Below, piece by piece: positions 20,570 through 29,889 of a stretch of 64,000 nt of DNA; position 1 is the stretch's first letter; each line of letters starts with the position of its first letter. Under the pieces are notes generated by a model. It searched no databases and had not been told where the DNA came from. It was given only the letters and a program-made list of their open reading frames with translations. The DNA is from Hyphomicrobium sp. (lineage in GTDB: Bacteria; Pseudomonadota; Alphaproteobacteria; Rhizobiales; Hyphomicrobiaceae), in contig JASBTM010000014.1 in the NCBI GenBank assembly GCA_030148425.1, positions 1 through 64,000 on the forward strand. The letters run 5' to 3'. The translations under genes were made by a program, and so were the position numbers.

Positions 20570-22204
20570 TTATTCCTTCGGGCTCTTTTGTCCTGGCAGG
20601 AGACGTTCCGACATTTCGCGGCGGAGCGCTCGCTCGACGATTTTGGGCATATTTTCGGCGAGCCATGTTTTGAGGAGCGGCCGCAAGAGATCGGCAACCG
20701 CATCCTCCATCGGCCGATCGAGCCCCATATCCGATGTCGTTGCGGGGAGCATCGATTGCAAAACCGCTTCCGTGCGCGCGTCTTCGGCAGCGGGTGAAAC
20801 GAACGGCGGCGCTGTTACGCGTGGAGGTTCGGGCGTCGCCTCAGGAGCGGGTGCGAAAGATTCGAGCGCGCTCGGCGGTGGCAGCGGAGCCGACTTGAAG
20901 GCCTCCGACAGCGGCTCAAGTTTGCGGGAAGGCCCGAGCGTCGCGGAAACGCTCGGAAAGGCGAACGTCGGGCGCGATTTCGAAGCCGGAGCGTCCGGCT
21001 CGGAAATGATCGGCGCGGCAGCCTTTACTGGCGGCTCAGAGCTAACAGAGGTCGGCGCGGATGATCCTGAAAAAGGCGATCCATTCGCCGGCGAAGCGGA
21101 CGTGCGGCCGTTGGCAGCCGAGGCGCTTTTTTCGCCGAAACGCGGTTCGGCCGCGTAGCCAGACTCGCCGTAGCTCGGGCGAATGGAGGAGCGCGACAGA
21201 TCGAAGGCCGACCCCGATGGGTCTGAAGGCGCCGAAGGAGCGAATGGCTTTGCAGCGTGCACATCCGGCTTATCCGGGATAGATGCCGGGGCATAAGCAG
21301 CCGGTTGCGGAGCAGGTGCCGAGGGCTGAGCCGCGGCAGGCGCAGCCGGGGCTGCGAAGACCGGGCGCTGAGACTCAGGCTTCGAAGCGAACGGAGAAGG
21401 CCCCAGATCGAACGCGAACGGATCAACGCTCTCCGATGCGGAAGAATCGTCGGGTTTGCTTTTGTTGGTGGGCTCGACAGGAGCGGCCTTCATCTCGTCC
21501 GCTTCGACGATCGTCTCATTCGACGACGTCTTGGCGCGGTTCTGGCGCAGCGCATTCAAGTCTTCGCTGAGCAGTTCAGAGAGCTGTGCCTCGATGCGGG
21601 ATGTCTCGGACACGAGCGTCTCAGCGACGGGAGCGCTGGTCTCGGCCTTGAGGACAGCCGAAGAGCTTTCCCCGAAAACAGGTAAGACATCCTCGACTGC
21701 AACAACCTCGACAGTCTCTATCGTTGCAGCTTCAATCGTCGTGTCCGCTATGGGCAGCGGCTCGGCGCGCAATGTCGGCGCGGCATCGAGTTTCGAGGAT
21801 TTCTGCGGCTCTTGCGAATCCACAGGCAGGATCGGCTCTTTCGGCGGAGCCGGAGTCTTCGTCGCGAAATCATCGCGCGGACGGAGCCGTGCGGATGCGG
21901 ACGTGCTCACATAATCCGCCGGAGCGGTGCGCGGCGGGTCCAATGGCGCGAAAGGCTGGCGCACCTCGGGCTCGGCGGGCGGAGACGACTTGAGGAATGC
22001 CTCCCGAGACATAAAACCGCGCTGCGGGGCAGGAGCGGATGAAGGAGACGGCACGTTGGATCTTGGCGCTGGCGTGTAAGGCGTGCCAGGCCTTGAAGGT
22101 GCCGAGGGCGATCTGAGACCGGACGAATCCTCTGCGATGATCTTACGGATCGAAGCGAGGATCTCCTCCATGCTTGGCTCAGCGTTGGATTCAAGTCTCG
22201 ACAT
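20570..22204 (-). CDS. PopZ-like (DUF2497) protein, longer paralogue
   Basis: 544 residues. The N-terminus (PSMEEILASIRKIIAED) and the C-terminus (EDAVADLLRPLLKTWLAENM, then PKIVERALRREMSERL) are strong matches to the PopZ/DUF2497 ends. Between them lie about 430 residues of Pro/Ala/Ser/Glu-rich sequence, far longer than the linker of Caulobacter PopZ (about 177 residues in total). Such linkers tune the fluidity of polar PopZ condensates. It lies between tolC and the shorter paralogue on the same strand. In a budding bacterium with strong cell polarity a larger or duplicated polar hub would be plausible, but that is inference. Confidence 0.82.
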   Translation of the reverse strand: MSRLESNAEPSMEEILASIRKIIAEDSSGLRSPSAPSRPGTPYTPAPRSNVPSPSSAPAPQRGFMSREAFLKSSPPAEPEVRQPFAPLDPPRTAPADYVSTSASARLRPRDDFATKTPAPPKEPILPVDSQEPQKSSKLDAAPTLRAEPLPIADTTIEAATIETVEVVAVEDVLPVFGESSSAVLKAETSAPVAETLVSETSRIEAQLSELLSEDLNALRQNRAKTSSNETIVEADEMKAAPVEPTNKSKPDDSSASESVDPFAFDLGPSPFASKPESQRPVFAAPAAPAAAQPSAPAPQPAAYAPASIPDKPDVHAAKPFAPSAPSDPSGSAFDLSRSSIRPSYGESGYAAEPRFGEKSASAANGRTSASPANGSPFSGSSAPTSVSSEPPVKAAAPIISEPDAPASKSRPTFAFPSVSATLGPSRKLEPLSEAFKSAPLPPPSALESFAPAPEATPEPPRVTAPPFVSPAAEDARTEAVLQSMLPATTSDMGLDRPMEDAVADLLRPLLKTWLAENMPKIVERALRREMSERLLPGQKSPKE

Positions 22205-22425
22205 ACCCTAACCTTTTTCGCAACTGAGCCGCCCGCAACCGCGGCGTTACGCTATCCGCCGAACCACCAGCCGCTCGGGTCGCTGGCGAATCGGCACGTG
22301 GCTTTTCGACACCACCATGGTGGCAGGTTGCGGAAAAACCGCAACAATCTCCATGATAGTTATCCCCGGAGAGCGGCACTCTCAAGGCGGCGCGTAGACG
22401 CTGAAATTTTAAACCTGCAGACAGG

Positions 22426-22451
22426 AAAAACCAGCCCTTGAGGAGGGCTGG
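22426..22451 (-). terminator. Rho-independent terminator of tolC
   Basis: Read on the minus strand just after the tolC stop: stem CCAGCCCT, 5-base loop, AGGGCTGG, then TTTTT. The 8-bp GC-rich stem followed at once by five T is a textbook intrinsic terminator. It lies 15 bases past the tolC stop codon. Confidence 0.88.
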
Positions 22452-22465
22452 CGTGCCAACCCGAT

Positions 22466-23929
22466 TTATTTAACGGGGGTGACGTCGATGTGTTCCTGAC
22501 GGCCATCGCCGTGGGTGATGTCGATGCCCCACCACTTGTTACGCACCTGCTGGTAGTGAACCTGCGGGTTGTATACAGCGGTTGCGGCGCCGACCTCAGA
22601 GACGCTGAGGCGTCCGATAGAGGAGACCAGGGTGTAAGACGCGACAAGAATGTTACGCTTCGTCGTCTCGAGATTGACCTGGGACTGCAGCAATTCCTGC
22701 TGCGCGTTGAGGACGTCGAGAACGGTACGCTGACCAACACGCTCTTCTTCCCTGACGCCATTCAAAGCCGTCGTGTTGGCGACGATGGACGCCTTGTCGG
22801 ATTCGGCCTGAGCCTTGAAGCCGACGAGCTGCGACCAAGCCTGAACCACCTGCGATTGGGCAGAGGCGCGCTGAACTTCGATCTGCTGAAGAGCAGCAAC
22901 GTGCTGATGCTTCGCCTGCCGAACCTGAGCGAAGACCTCGCCGCCGTTGGCGTAGAGCGGAACAGTGACACTGGCCACGATCGAGGCTGATGTCCCCTCG
23001 TTGATGCCTTCGGAGCTATCGAACTGATCCGTGTAGTTTCCTTCGAGTTGTGCCTGCGGCAACAACTGACCACGAATCTGATCGACCGAGTACCGAGCTG
23101 CTTGCTCAGAATAGAGCGCGTTTACGACAACCGGATTCTCTTTCGTGCCGATCGCCACCGCGTCTTCGAGCGAACGAGGCACGAGCTTGGTGTTCGGATT
23201 GGCTTCGACGAGGTTGGACGGCGGATGACCGACGACCTGCTCGAAGATTGCGCGGCTCGACTTCAAGTTCGCGCGGGCCTGATCGAGATCCGACTGGCCA
23301 AGCGCACGACGCGCTTCCGACTGAGCAACGTCCGTCTTCGTCACTTCGCCAACGGCAAAGCGGTCACGCTGAGCCTTTAACTCGGCGTCGAGAAACTTCA
23401 AGTTGTTCTCGTTGAGCTTGACGATGGCCTGGTCACGCGTGACATCGCCGAAAGCCGTGACGGCATCGAGCAGCACCTGTTGTTCGGTGCTGCGCAGCGT
23501 CTCGCGACCTGCGCGATCGTTCGCTTCCGCGGCGTTCACCGCGTTGGTGACCTGAAAGCCGGTGAACAACGGCTGCGTGATATCGAAGGCGTATCCGCGC
23601 GGTGAACTGACCGAGTGGTTGGACTGAACCGGCGTCTGCGTCCACTGACCGATGCGTTGCCGACCGACGTTGGCCGACGCGGCGATGTTCGGACGGTATC
23701 CGGATTTGGCGCGAGCGATATTTTCGTCGACCGCTCGCTGCTGTGCGCGAGCCGAGTCCAGGGTCGGGCTGTATTGATAAGTCGCAGCCAAAGCGTCCAG
23801 CAGAGTTTCGGCTTCGGCTTTCACCGAAAGGGCCGAACCAACAGCCAACGCGGCAATGGCGGTTAGCGTGCGACGCCCGACAGACGTCGCAGCGCGGCAG
23901 GACGATAATTTTGTTGTCGTCTTAGCCAA
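22466..23929 (-). CDS. tolC: TolC-family outer membrane channel protein
   Basis: 487 residues. A signal peptide (RRTLTAIAALAVGSALSVKA) is followed by two outer-membrane efflux repeats (LLDALAATYQYSPTLDSARA; later FDITQPLFTGFQVTNAVNAA and TVPLYANGGEVFAQVRQAKH). These form the trimeric channel-tunnel used by type I secretion and multidrug pumps. The start appears to be TTG at 23929, because an in-frame stop lies just upstream and a good AGGTGA ribosome site sits six bases before it. A perfect 8-bp inverted repeat lies shortly upstream. Synteny pcm-like, tolC, PopZ, valS is usual in this order. Confidence 0.93.
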   Translation of the reverse strand: MAKTTTKLSSCRAATSVGRRTLTAIAALAVGSALSVKAEAETLLDALAATYQYSPTLDSARAQQRAVDENIARAKSGYRPNIAASANVGRQRIGQWTQTPVQSNHSVSSPRGYAFDITQPLFTGFQVTNAVNAAEANDRAGRETLRSTEQQVLLDAVTAFGDVTRDQAIVKLNENNLKFLDAELKAQRDRFAVGEVTKTDVAQSEARRALGQSDLDQARANLKSSRAIFEQVVGHPPSNLVEANPNTKLVPRSLEDAVAIGTKENPVVVNALYSEQAARYSVDQIRGQLLPQAQLEGNYTDQFDSSEGINEGTSASIVASVTVPLYANGGEVFAQVRQAKHQHVAALQQIEVQRASAQSQVVQAWSQLVGFKAQAESDKASIVANTTALNGVREEERVGQRTVLDVLNAQQELLQSQVNLETTKRNILVASYTLVSSIGRLSVSEVGAATAVYNPQVHYQQVRNKWWGIDITHGDGRQEHIDVTPVK

Positions 23930-23946
23930 TGGTGATCACCTGCATT

Positions 23947-23974
23947 CTACTCGCGCCCCAAATCGAGCGAGTAG
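23947..23974 (-). promoter_or_regulatory. Inverted repeat in the tolC leader
   Basis: Perfect 8-bp inverted repeat, CTACTCGC and GCGAGTAG, separated by 12 bases, ending 18 bases before the tolC TTG start. It could be an operator or an mRNA hairpin close to the ribosome site AGGTGA. Seen directly in the sequence; the role is inferred. Confidence 0.45.
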
Positions 23975-24228
23975 ACCCCCTATTAAACCGTCTAGCCGAT
24001 TCGGCCCCCGCCGACTAACCGGTTTCAACTTCCTTAAACCAATGCGTAACGTAAGGCGGCATTTGCATCACGCTAGAGGGCCTTACTTCTTATTCGAACG
24101 CGTGACGCAAAAATGCACTTTTCTCTCTGAACTCAAAGCCCTGTTTGAACGATATTCCAGCCGAAGTACGTTGTTTCGCCAGAAAAACACGACTGAGTGT
24201 GCCCGCTGCGCACCACATATTCTCATTT

Positions 24229-24882
24229 TTAAAATACGAAAGCGGGCCTCGGCTCAGTAAACCCAGAGACTGTTTTGGCGGCTGCCTGGAAAGCGTCGCG
24301 GCGAGCGAACACATCGCCGCGCTTGTGCAGTTCCACTGCCCGGCCGATGCCGTCGCCATTCGCAATGGCAACAAGGCGGCCATTATCCCGGATCTGGGCT
24401 TTGAGACCGTCCGGGATCCGCTCGATGCCACCTTCGATCAACACGACATCGTAGGGCGCATTTGCCGCCCAGCCCGCTTCCGCTGGCCCGACAGCCGTCG
24501 TGGCATTCGTGATTGCTGAAGCCGTGAACGCCGACGTCGCCGCCTTTGCGCGCTCTTCGTCGGGCAGAAGCGCGGTCACCTTGCCCGCCATCTCCGACAC
24601 GACTGCGGCAGCATATCCTGCCGCGCTAACTACGAGAACCGTCTCCGATGCGTCGAGTTCGGCGAGCTGGATGAGCTTCGCCAGCACGCGCGGGGGCAGA
24701 ATTTGCTGCTCTGGCGTTACCGGCAGGCTCTCATCGCTATACGCCAGACTTGCGAGGTTCTGCGGCAAGAAGGCTTCGCGGGGAATACCCGTCATGGCGG
24801 CCGTGATCCGCCGATCCGTCACGTCGCTTGGACGTATTTGGCTTTCGACCATATTCTTGCGTTGCAGAACGGCGTCCGCCAT
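24229..24882 (-). CDS. Protein-L-isoaspartate methyltransferase-like protein, cofactor motif degenerate
   Basis: 217 residues from the ATG at 24882. The N-terminus (RKNMVESQIRPSDVTDRRIT, then IPREAFLP) and overall plan match the PCMT family found beside tolC in alphaproteobacteria. The SAM-binding motif I, normally a Gly-rich G-x-G-x-G loop after a short strand, reads VLVVSAAGYAAAVVSEMAG here, so most of the glycines are gone. Either the enzyme is weak or it has become a non-catalytic protein. True PCMT repairs isoaspartate in aged proteins. It ends 299 bases before tolC on the same strand. Confidence 0.75.
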   Translation of the reverse strand: MADAVLQRKNMVESQIRPSDVTDRRITAAMTGIPREAFLPQNLASLAYSDESLPVTPEQQILPPRVLAKLIQLAELDASETVLVVSAAGYAAAVVSEMAGKVTALLPDEERAKAATSAFTASAITNATTAVGPAEAGWAANAPYDVVLIEGGIERIPDGLKAQIRDNGRLVAIANGDGIGRAVELHKRGDVFARRDAFQAAAKTVSGFTEPRPAFVF

Positions 24883-25146
24883 CGCTCGACTCCCGCTTCG
24901 AGAATTTTTGACTGCGTCGTTATCTATACGCTGTGCGTGCCGCCCGCGCGACAGGAATGCCGCCGCAGGGGCCTGGAGAAAGCGCTTTCGGGTCTCCATA
25001 ACGACTTGTAAGAAGAGCAGGGTCTATGCTAGACGGCCCGTTCGTTCGACAGGCCGATTTCGGCCAGCCGGAGGCGTCTTGTTGCAGGCGCTCCCAGCAG
25101 CGCACTCCGCGGTGCGCGAAACCGTTCGAGCGAACACGGAACGTGA

Positions 25147-25220
25147 GGCCACGTGGCGGAGTGGTTACGTAGCGGACTGCAAATCCGCGTACCCCGGTTC
25201 AATTCCGGGCGTGGCCTCCA
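25147..25220 (+). tRNA. tRNA-Cys (anticodon GCA)
   Basis: Cloverleaf with acceptor stem GGCCACG/CGTGGCC (25147-25153 with 25210-25216), discriminator T and encoded CCA at 25218-25220. The anticodon loop reads CTGCAAA with GCA at 25179-25181, and the T arm contains GGTTCAATTCC. The CCA end is encoded. It stands alone, 264 bases upstream-separated from the pcm-like gene and 119 bases before tRNA-Asn. Confidence 0.96.
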
Positions 25221-25339
25221 AGCGTGCTTCCACTTGTCGCCACCCGGCGCCTTTGGAGACGCTGAAGAAATTCGAATTAAGCCCTCGCCAGCGCAGAAAC
25301 GTTCTGCTATGCGGGGCGCTTTCCCGGTTTGGCCGGTGG

Positions 25340-25414
25340 TCCGCGGTAGCTCAGTGGTAGAGCGTCCGACTGTTAATCGGATGGTCGTAGGTTCGAGCCC
25401 TACCCGCGGAGCCA
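25340..25414 (+). tRNA. tRNA-Asn (anticodon GTT)
   Basis: Acceptor stem TCCGCGG/CCGCGGA (25340-25346 with 25404-25410), discriminator G and encoded CCA at 25412-25414. D arm TAGCTCAGTGGTAGAGC, anticodon loop CTGTTAA with GTT at 25372-25374, and T arm GGTTCGAGCCC are all canonical. It lies on the same strand as tRNA-Cys and converges with the GGDEF-EAL gene. Confidence 0.97.
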
Positions 25415-25463
25415 GAAAATCCCGAAATAATCTTCGGTTTGCTGGCTCAGGTTTTGGACGTAT

Positions 25464-27518
25464 TTAAGCGATCAACGCGCGCGCTGTGTTTGCCGATGCC
25501 GCGAATGCTCTCGGTCCGCGCTCTTTCTGCAGAAATGCGAGCGCCGCCTTTTCGGAGAGCGGAGGCGAGATCAAATACCCTTGCACGTTCGTGCAGCCCA
25601 GAGCTCTGAGCTCATCGAGCTCGGCTTCCGTTTCGACACCTTCGACAATACAGCCGAGCCCCATATCGCGGCTGAGCGCCAACAGCGACCGCACGATTTT
25701 ATGGCTCGCGGGCTTTACGTGAAGATCCGCGACGAAGCTCCGGTCGATCTTGATTTTTGTCAGGGGAAGAGAATGGAGCTGCGTCAGGCTCGAATAGCCG
25801 GTGCCGAAATCATCGAGCGAGATTCCGCATCCGAGAGATTGCAGGATCTCGATCGTCTCGCGAGCTTCCTTGACGTCCTTCATGATCGCCGTTTCCGTGA
25901 TCTCGAAGTCGATGCGCTCAGGATTGAATCCGCTTTTCAAGACAGTCGAGACCAACCGCACGACGCTCGCCGCAGCGCCGATGTCGTAGGCTGATAGATT
26001 GAATGAGAGATGGACGTCGTCGGGCCATTTGACGGCGACGTCCAAGGCCTTCTCGATCAGTACGCACGTGAGCTTGGTAATAAAGCCGCCACGCTCGGCG
26101 ACCGGGATAAAAAGCCCAGGCGGAACCGCGCCGAGTACCGGACTGTTCCACCGCGCCAACGCCTCGAATGCGATCGTGCGGCCGGTTTCGACCTCTATGA
26201 TCGGCTGAAATGCGACGGACAGCTCTTTTTCGAGATCAGCCGAATGCAAGGCCTGCTCGATCTCGACGTCCCGGTGAATTTGTGCGCTGTCGCGAGAGGA
26301 AAAGATCGTCGCTTCGCCGCGATGATTGCGCTTGCTGCGAAAGAGCGCGTAGTCGGCGCGTTCAAACAACGCCAAGGCGGCCTCTGCGTGATCCGGGTAG
26401 ATCGCAAAGCCGATAGAGCCGGAAATGTGAACCGTGGCTTCGTGAAGGAAAAATGGCACGCGCAGCACATCGCACATCCGGTTGCCGGCCGCGATCAATT
26501 CTCGCTCGCAACCAAAGTCCGCTCCGATCACCGCGAACTCGTCGCCGCCAATGCGGGCCAAGTGTAATTTGTCGCCGCAAGCGTCGCGGAGGCGACGGCC
26601 GACCTCGATCAAAAGTGCGTCTCCCACGGCGTGGCCGTAGAGGTCGTTCACTGGCTTGAAGCCGTCGAGATCCATGACGCCGACGGCCAGCCTGTGCCCC
26701 TGGAGCTTCGCACGCTCGAACTCACGATCGAGGTGGGCGAAGAATTGCCGCCGATTGGGCAACTCGGTCAGCGGATCGAGATTAGCGAGCTTGAAATTCT
26801 CGCTGATGAGCGCCTGGGCGTTATCGCGCGCGGATACCAGCTGCGTAAGCTGGCGATAATTGACCATCAGGATCACCATCATCGCGATGGTGACTAGAAA
26901 CATATTCATCGAAATCGCGACGAACGGCGGTCTACCCGTCAAGCCAAAGAAAGCGATGAAGACGACGTTGACGATGATCGCGACGGTCAGCGCCGCCGAG
27001 CGGAGGTACATCAAGCAGAAGATGCAGGCGATAACCGTGATCGCCATGTAGAACGCGATCTGAGCCTGCGCATCGACGTCGCCATATGGGTAGAGCGAGA
27101 CGGCCCAGATCGAAAATCCGGTCGATAAAACCGAAGCGAGCCTGTTGGTGCGGCTGAGAGCCTTGAACGCGGCATCGCTCGTCGGCAAGCGCGAGAGCGA
27201 TTTCCTCCATTCGAGAAACCGGACGATGCAAACGGCTGTCAGAGCCGCCGGTACGTAAAAACTCAACTCGACCGGCGCAACGCCATAAAACGTGTAGGCG
27301 AGTATCCAGGTGTTGGAGAGCAGGACGAAATAGAGAAGCGGAATTTGCTGTGCGTAGGCTGAATATTGCGCAAGCAGCAGGTTCTCATCGTTCCGCGGAA
27401 CGGACAGCAGGTGGCGGAGACGTGCATAGAGATAGCGGACGCGCATAATCGCAACCTGACTGGAATAGGCACCAAGTGATTTGGCAATCAGTTTGCGCAT
27501 CATGCGCCAGCGGGTCAT
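25464..27518 (-). CDS. Membrane GGDEF-EAL protein (cyclic di-GMP turnover)
   Basis: 684 residues. The N-terminal half has about six or seven hydrophobic helices between residues 55 and 225 (for example LLYFVLLSNTWILAYTFYG and IAFYMAITVIACIFCLMYLR). The GGDEF domain follows with an intact LARIGGDEFAVIG at about residue 325. The EAL domain has FEALARW at about 449, FEITETAIM, DDFGTGYSSL and the closing VEGVETEAEL. Both active-site signatures look intact, so it could make and break cyclic di-GMP, though in such hybrids often one activity dominates. The membrane part is of MASE type by appearance only. The signal is unknown. Confidence 0.92.
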   Translation of the reverse strand: MTRWRMMRKLIAKSLGAYSSQVAIMRVRYLYARLRHLLSVPRNDENLLLAQYSAYAQQIPLLYFVLLSNTWILAYTFYGVAPVELSFYVPAALTAVCIVRFLEWRKSLSRLPTSDAAFKALSRTNRLASVLSTGFSIWAVSLYPYGDVDAQAQIAFYMAITVIACIFCLMYLRSAALTVAIIVNVVFIAFFGLTGRPPFVAISMNMFLVTIAMMVILMVNYRQLTQLVSARDNAQALISENFKLANLDPLTELPNRRQFFAHLDREFERAKLQGHRLAVGVMDLDGFKPVNDLYGHAVGDALLIEVGRRLRDACGDKLHLARIGGDEFAVIGADFGCERELIAAGNRMCDVLRVPFFLHEATVHISGSIGFAIYPDHAEAALALFERADYALFRSKRNHRGEATIFSSRDSAQIHRDVEIEQALHSADLEKELSVAFQPIIEVETGRTIAFEALARWNSPVLGAVPPGLFIPVAERGGFITKLTCVLIEKALDVAVKWPDDVHLSFNLSAYDIGAAASVVRLVSTVLKSGFNPERIDFEITETAIMKDVKEARETIEILQSLGCGISLDDFGTGYSSLTQLHSLPLTKIKIDRSFVADLHVKPASHKIVRSLLALSRDMGLGCIVEGVETEAELDELRALGCTNVQGYLISPPLSEKAALAFLQKERGPRAFAASANTARALIA

Positions 27519-27761
27519 TTGATCGCTTTTGGATTAACAAACCGCTGATTTTTTCCCGACCGGCGCATCTGGTTGTGTGCTCGGGCAGGCCGGAGATGCC
27601 GGGGTTTTAGCTCCAGAAATTCAAAGTCTTATGCCGCCATTTTCGACCGCCCCGGGGACGGCTTTCTTCTGACCGCAATCAGGGATTGGCGCCCTCCTCG
27701 TATTCAAGCGAAGCGTGGGCGGGCGTTCATGGCCGGGAAAGTTTGCCTGTGTTATTGCCGT

Positions 27762-29606
27762 ATGACGAGCGACCCTCCCCAATTTCATAGCCAGTACATG
27801 CACCTCGTTCCCGTTGGCCGTAACCGCAGACCGCTGAGATGGGGTGTTGCGGTCGTTCGCGCCTATCGCGGCTTTCTGAGAAGACTGCTTCGCGACAATG
27901 CGTTCATTCTTGTCGTCGCGGCGGCCTTCGTCGGCGCGGCGAGCGGCACAATCGCCTCTCTCATGATCCTCTTCGCGGAGACCGCGCATACTTTTCTGTT
28001 TCGGCTATCTCCCGGCGAGCGGCTGAGTTCGGTAACGGATCTACCGTTGCTTCCCACGGCACTCGTCGTCACGGCGGGAGGCGTGCTCGTCGGGCTCACT
28101 TATCTCTATCAGTCCCGGCTTCGGCGCGTGATCGTCGATCCCATCGAGGCCAACGCGCTCTACGGCGGGCGCATGTCGATGCGCGACAGCGCCTTCGTCG
28201 CGTTACAATCACTGCTATCGAGCGGTTTCGGGCTTTCGCTCGGCATCGAAGGCGGCTTTACGCAAGCGGCGGGCGCGGTCGGATCGAAAGTCGGACAACT
28301 GTTGAACCGCCGCCGGCACGATGTCCGCATGCTCGTCGGCGCGGGCGCCGCTGGCGGAATTGCGGGAGCGTTCGCCGCGCCATTTGCGGGCGCTGCCTAC
28401 GGCTTCGAGCTGATCGTCGGCAGCTACACGGTCGCGACGCTTTCGCCTGTCGTTGCCGCCGCTGTCGCGGGACACCTTGCGGCGCGGCTCCTCGTCGGAC
28501 ATTCGTATCACATCGCCCTCACCCCGAATGGCTATGGCAACGACGGCTACGTCATTCTAGCGCTCGTCCTCGGCGTTGCGTGCGGGCTCTTGTCGGTCGG
28601 ACTGATGCGCGGCGTGACATGGGTCGAGCGGCTGTTCCGCCAGAGTGGGATACGCGATGCTTTTCGTCCCTGCGTTGGCGGCCTGCTCGTCGGAACGATG
28701 GCGGCTTTCGTGCCGCATCTGCTCGGTTCGGGCCATGATGCCATGGCGCTTCTTCTGCATAACGGCTGGCCGCTGCAGCTGCTCATCGTCGTTCTCATCG
28801 GAAAGATTGCTGCTTCTGCACTCTCGCTCGGCTCGGGCTTTCGCGGCGGCCTATTCTCGACTTCGCTGTTTCTCGGTGCCACGACCGGCGCGATTGCGGG
28901 AACACTCGGCGTGATGACGGGCTATGTCGCCGCGTCCGATGTTGCAATGATGAGCCTCGTCGGAATGGCGAGCTTCGGCGCGGCGGTCGTCGGCGCACCG
29001 ATGGCGATGGCTCTCCTGGCGATCGAGGTCAGCGGAGATCTGATGGTCGTCGAGCCTGTACTTCTCGGCGTCCTGGCGGCGACGCTGACGGTCCGCCAAG
29101 TGTTCGGATATTCGTTTGCGACTTGGAGATTTCACTTACGCGGCGAAGCAATCCTCGGCGGCGAAGATGTCGGCTGGGTTCGCCAAACGACGGCGCGCGA
29201 TCTCATGCGCCGCGACCTCGACGCCGTTCCCTTGTCTATGACGCTCTCCGACTTTCGCAGCCGCTTTCCTGTAGGATCGACCAAGTACGTCGCAGTCATG
29301 GACGAGAAGAGCGCTTATGTCGGACTTGCCGATGTCGCCGCCATTCACTCGGATCTGCAGGATACAACGCTGGACGCAACGCTCGAATTCTTGAAACCCG
29401 CACTCAACTACTGCAACGATTGGGTCGTCTCTTCGACGCCCTTCGACAAACTCGTGCATCTTTTCGAGCAACGCGAAACAGAACGGCTCATCATCGTCGA
29501 CACCGAGGCAACCAAGCGCGCCGTTGGCTATGTCACCGAAGCGTTCGCGCTACGCCGTTACCGCCAAGAGCTCGAAGCGCGACAACGCGAAATCTTCGGC
29601 AACTGA
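27762..29606 (+). CDS. ClC-type chloride channel/antiporter with C-terminal CBS-like region
   Basis: 614 residues from the ATG at 27762 (an in-frame ATG at 27798 is also possible). Multiple helices of the ClC fold include NAFILVVAAAFVGAASGTIA and VNLVGMAS-like repeats. A C-terminal cytoplasmic stretch from about residue 475 (TARDLMRRDLDAVPLSMTLS to VDTEATKRAVGYVTEAF) resembles CBS domains. Filter motifs are altered: GIEGGFTQ replaces the usual GREGP, keeping the gating Glu (residue 163), and GGLFSTSLFLGA replaces GxFxP. ClC proteins move chloride, fluoride or other anions. The altered filter makes the anion uncertain. Confidence 0.85.
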   Translation: MTSDPPQFHSQYMHLVPVGRNRRPLRWGVAVVRAYRGFLRRLLRDNAFILVVAAAFVGAASGTIASLMILFAETAHTFLFRLSPGERLSSVTDLPLLPTALVVTAGGVLVGLTYLYQSRLRRVIVDPIEANALYGGRMSMRDSAFVALQSLLSSGFGLSLGIEGGFTQAAGAVGSKVGQLLNRRRHDVRMLVGAGAAGGIAGAFAAPFAGAAYGFELIVGSYTVATLSPVVAAAVAGHLAARLLVGHSYHIALTPNGYGNDGYVILALVLGVACGLLSVGLMRGVTWVERLFRQSGIRDAFRPCVGGLLVGTMAAFVPHLLGSGHDAMALLLHNGWPLQLLIVVLIGKIAASALSLGSGFRGGLFSTSLFLGATTGAIAGTLGVMTGYVAASDVAMMSLVGMASFGAAVVGAPMAMALLAIEVSGDLMVVEPVLLGVLAATLTVRQVFGYSFATWRFHLRGEAILGGEDVGWVRQTTARDLMRRDLDAVPLSMTLSDFRSRFPVGSTKYVAVMDEKSAYVGLADVAAIHSDLQDTTLDATLEFLKPALNYCNDWVVSSTPFDKLVHLFEQRETERLIIVDTEATKRAVGYVTEAFALRRYRQELEARQREIFGN

Positions 29607-29620
29607 CGTCTCTCCGTTGC

Positions 29621-29647
29621 GGGAGCGGCTCCCGGATTAATCCGGGA
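29621..29647. terminator. Overlapping palindromes after the ClC gene
   Basis: A perfect 18-bp palindrome (TCCCGGATTAATCCGGGA, 29630-29647) lies 23 bases after the ClC stop. It overlaps a GGGAG-CGG-CTCCC hairpin at 29621-29633. The two are mutually exclusive. They probably act in transcription termination or mRNA protection, although no long T run follows. Confidence 0.5.
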
Positions 29648-29889
29648 AATGCTCACTTGAAGACTTCCGAGATTGATCTTTGGTCGTCATCCAAACGCGG
29701 CGAATTCACATCGCATGGCCGCAGGTGGCACGAACTTGCAACACCCGTCACCGCAAGCGCCACGGATACAGGGTATTCGCGCATATTGGGGTTGTACTGA
29801 CATGACTGGAATGCAGTATCGGTTGGCCCGGCCTGGGAATTGGGCAGAATGCTTTGCCGGGACGGGGACCACCGAGAAGGGGACAACGC

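Noticed and set aside
25140..25420. tRNA-linked attachment site or integrated element
   Set aside because: No integrase, direct repeat of a tRNA 3' end or change in base composition is seen near the two tRNA genes.
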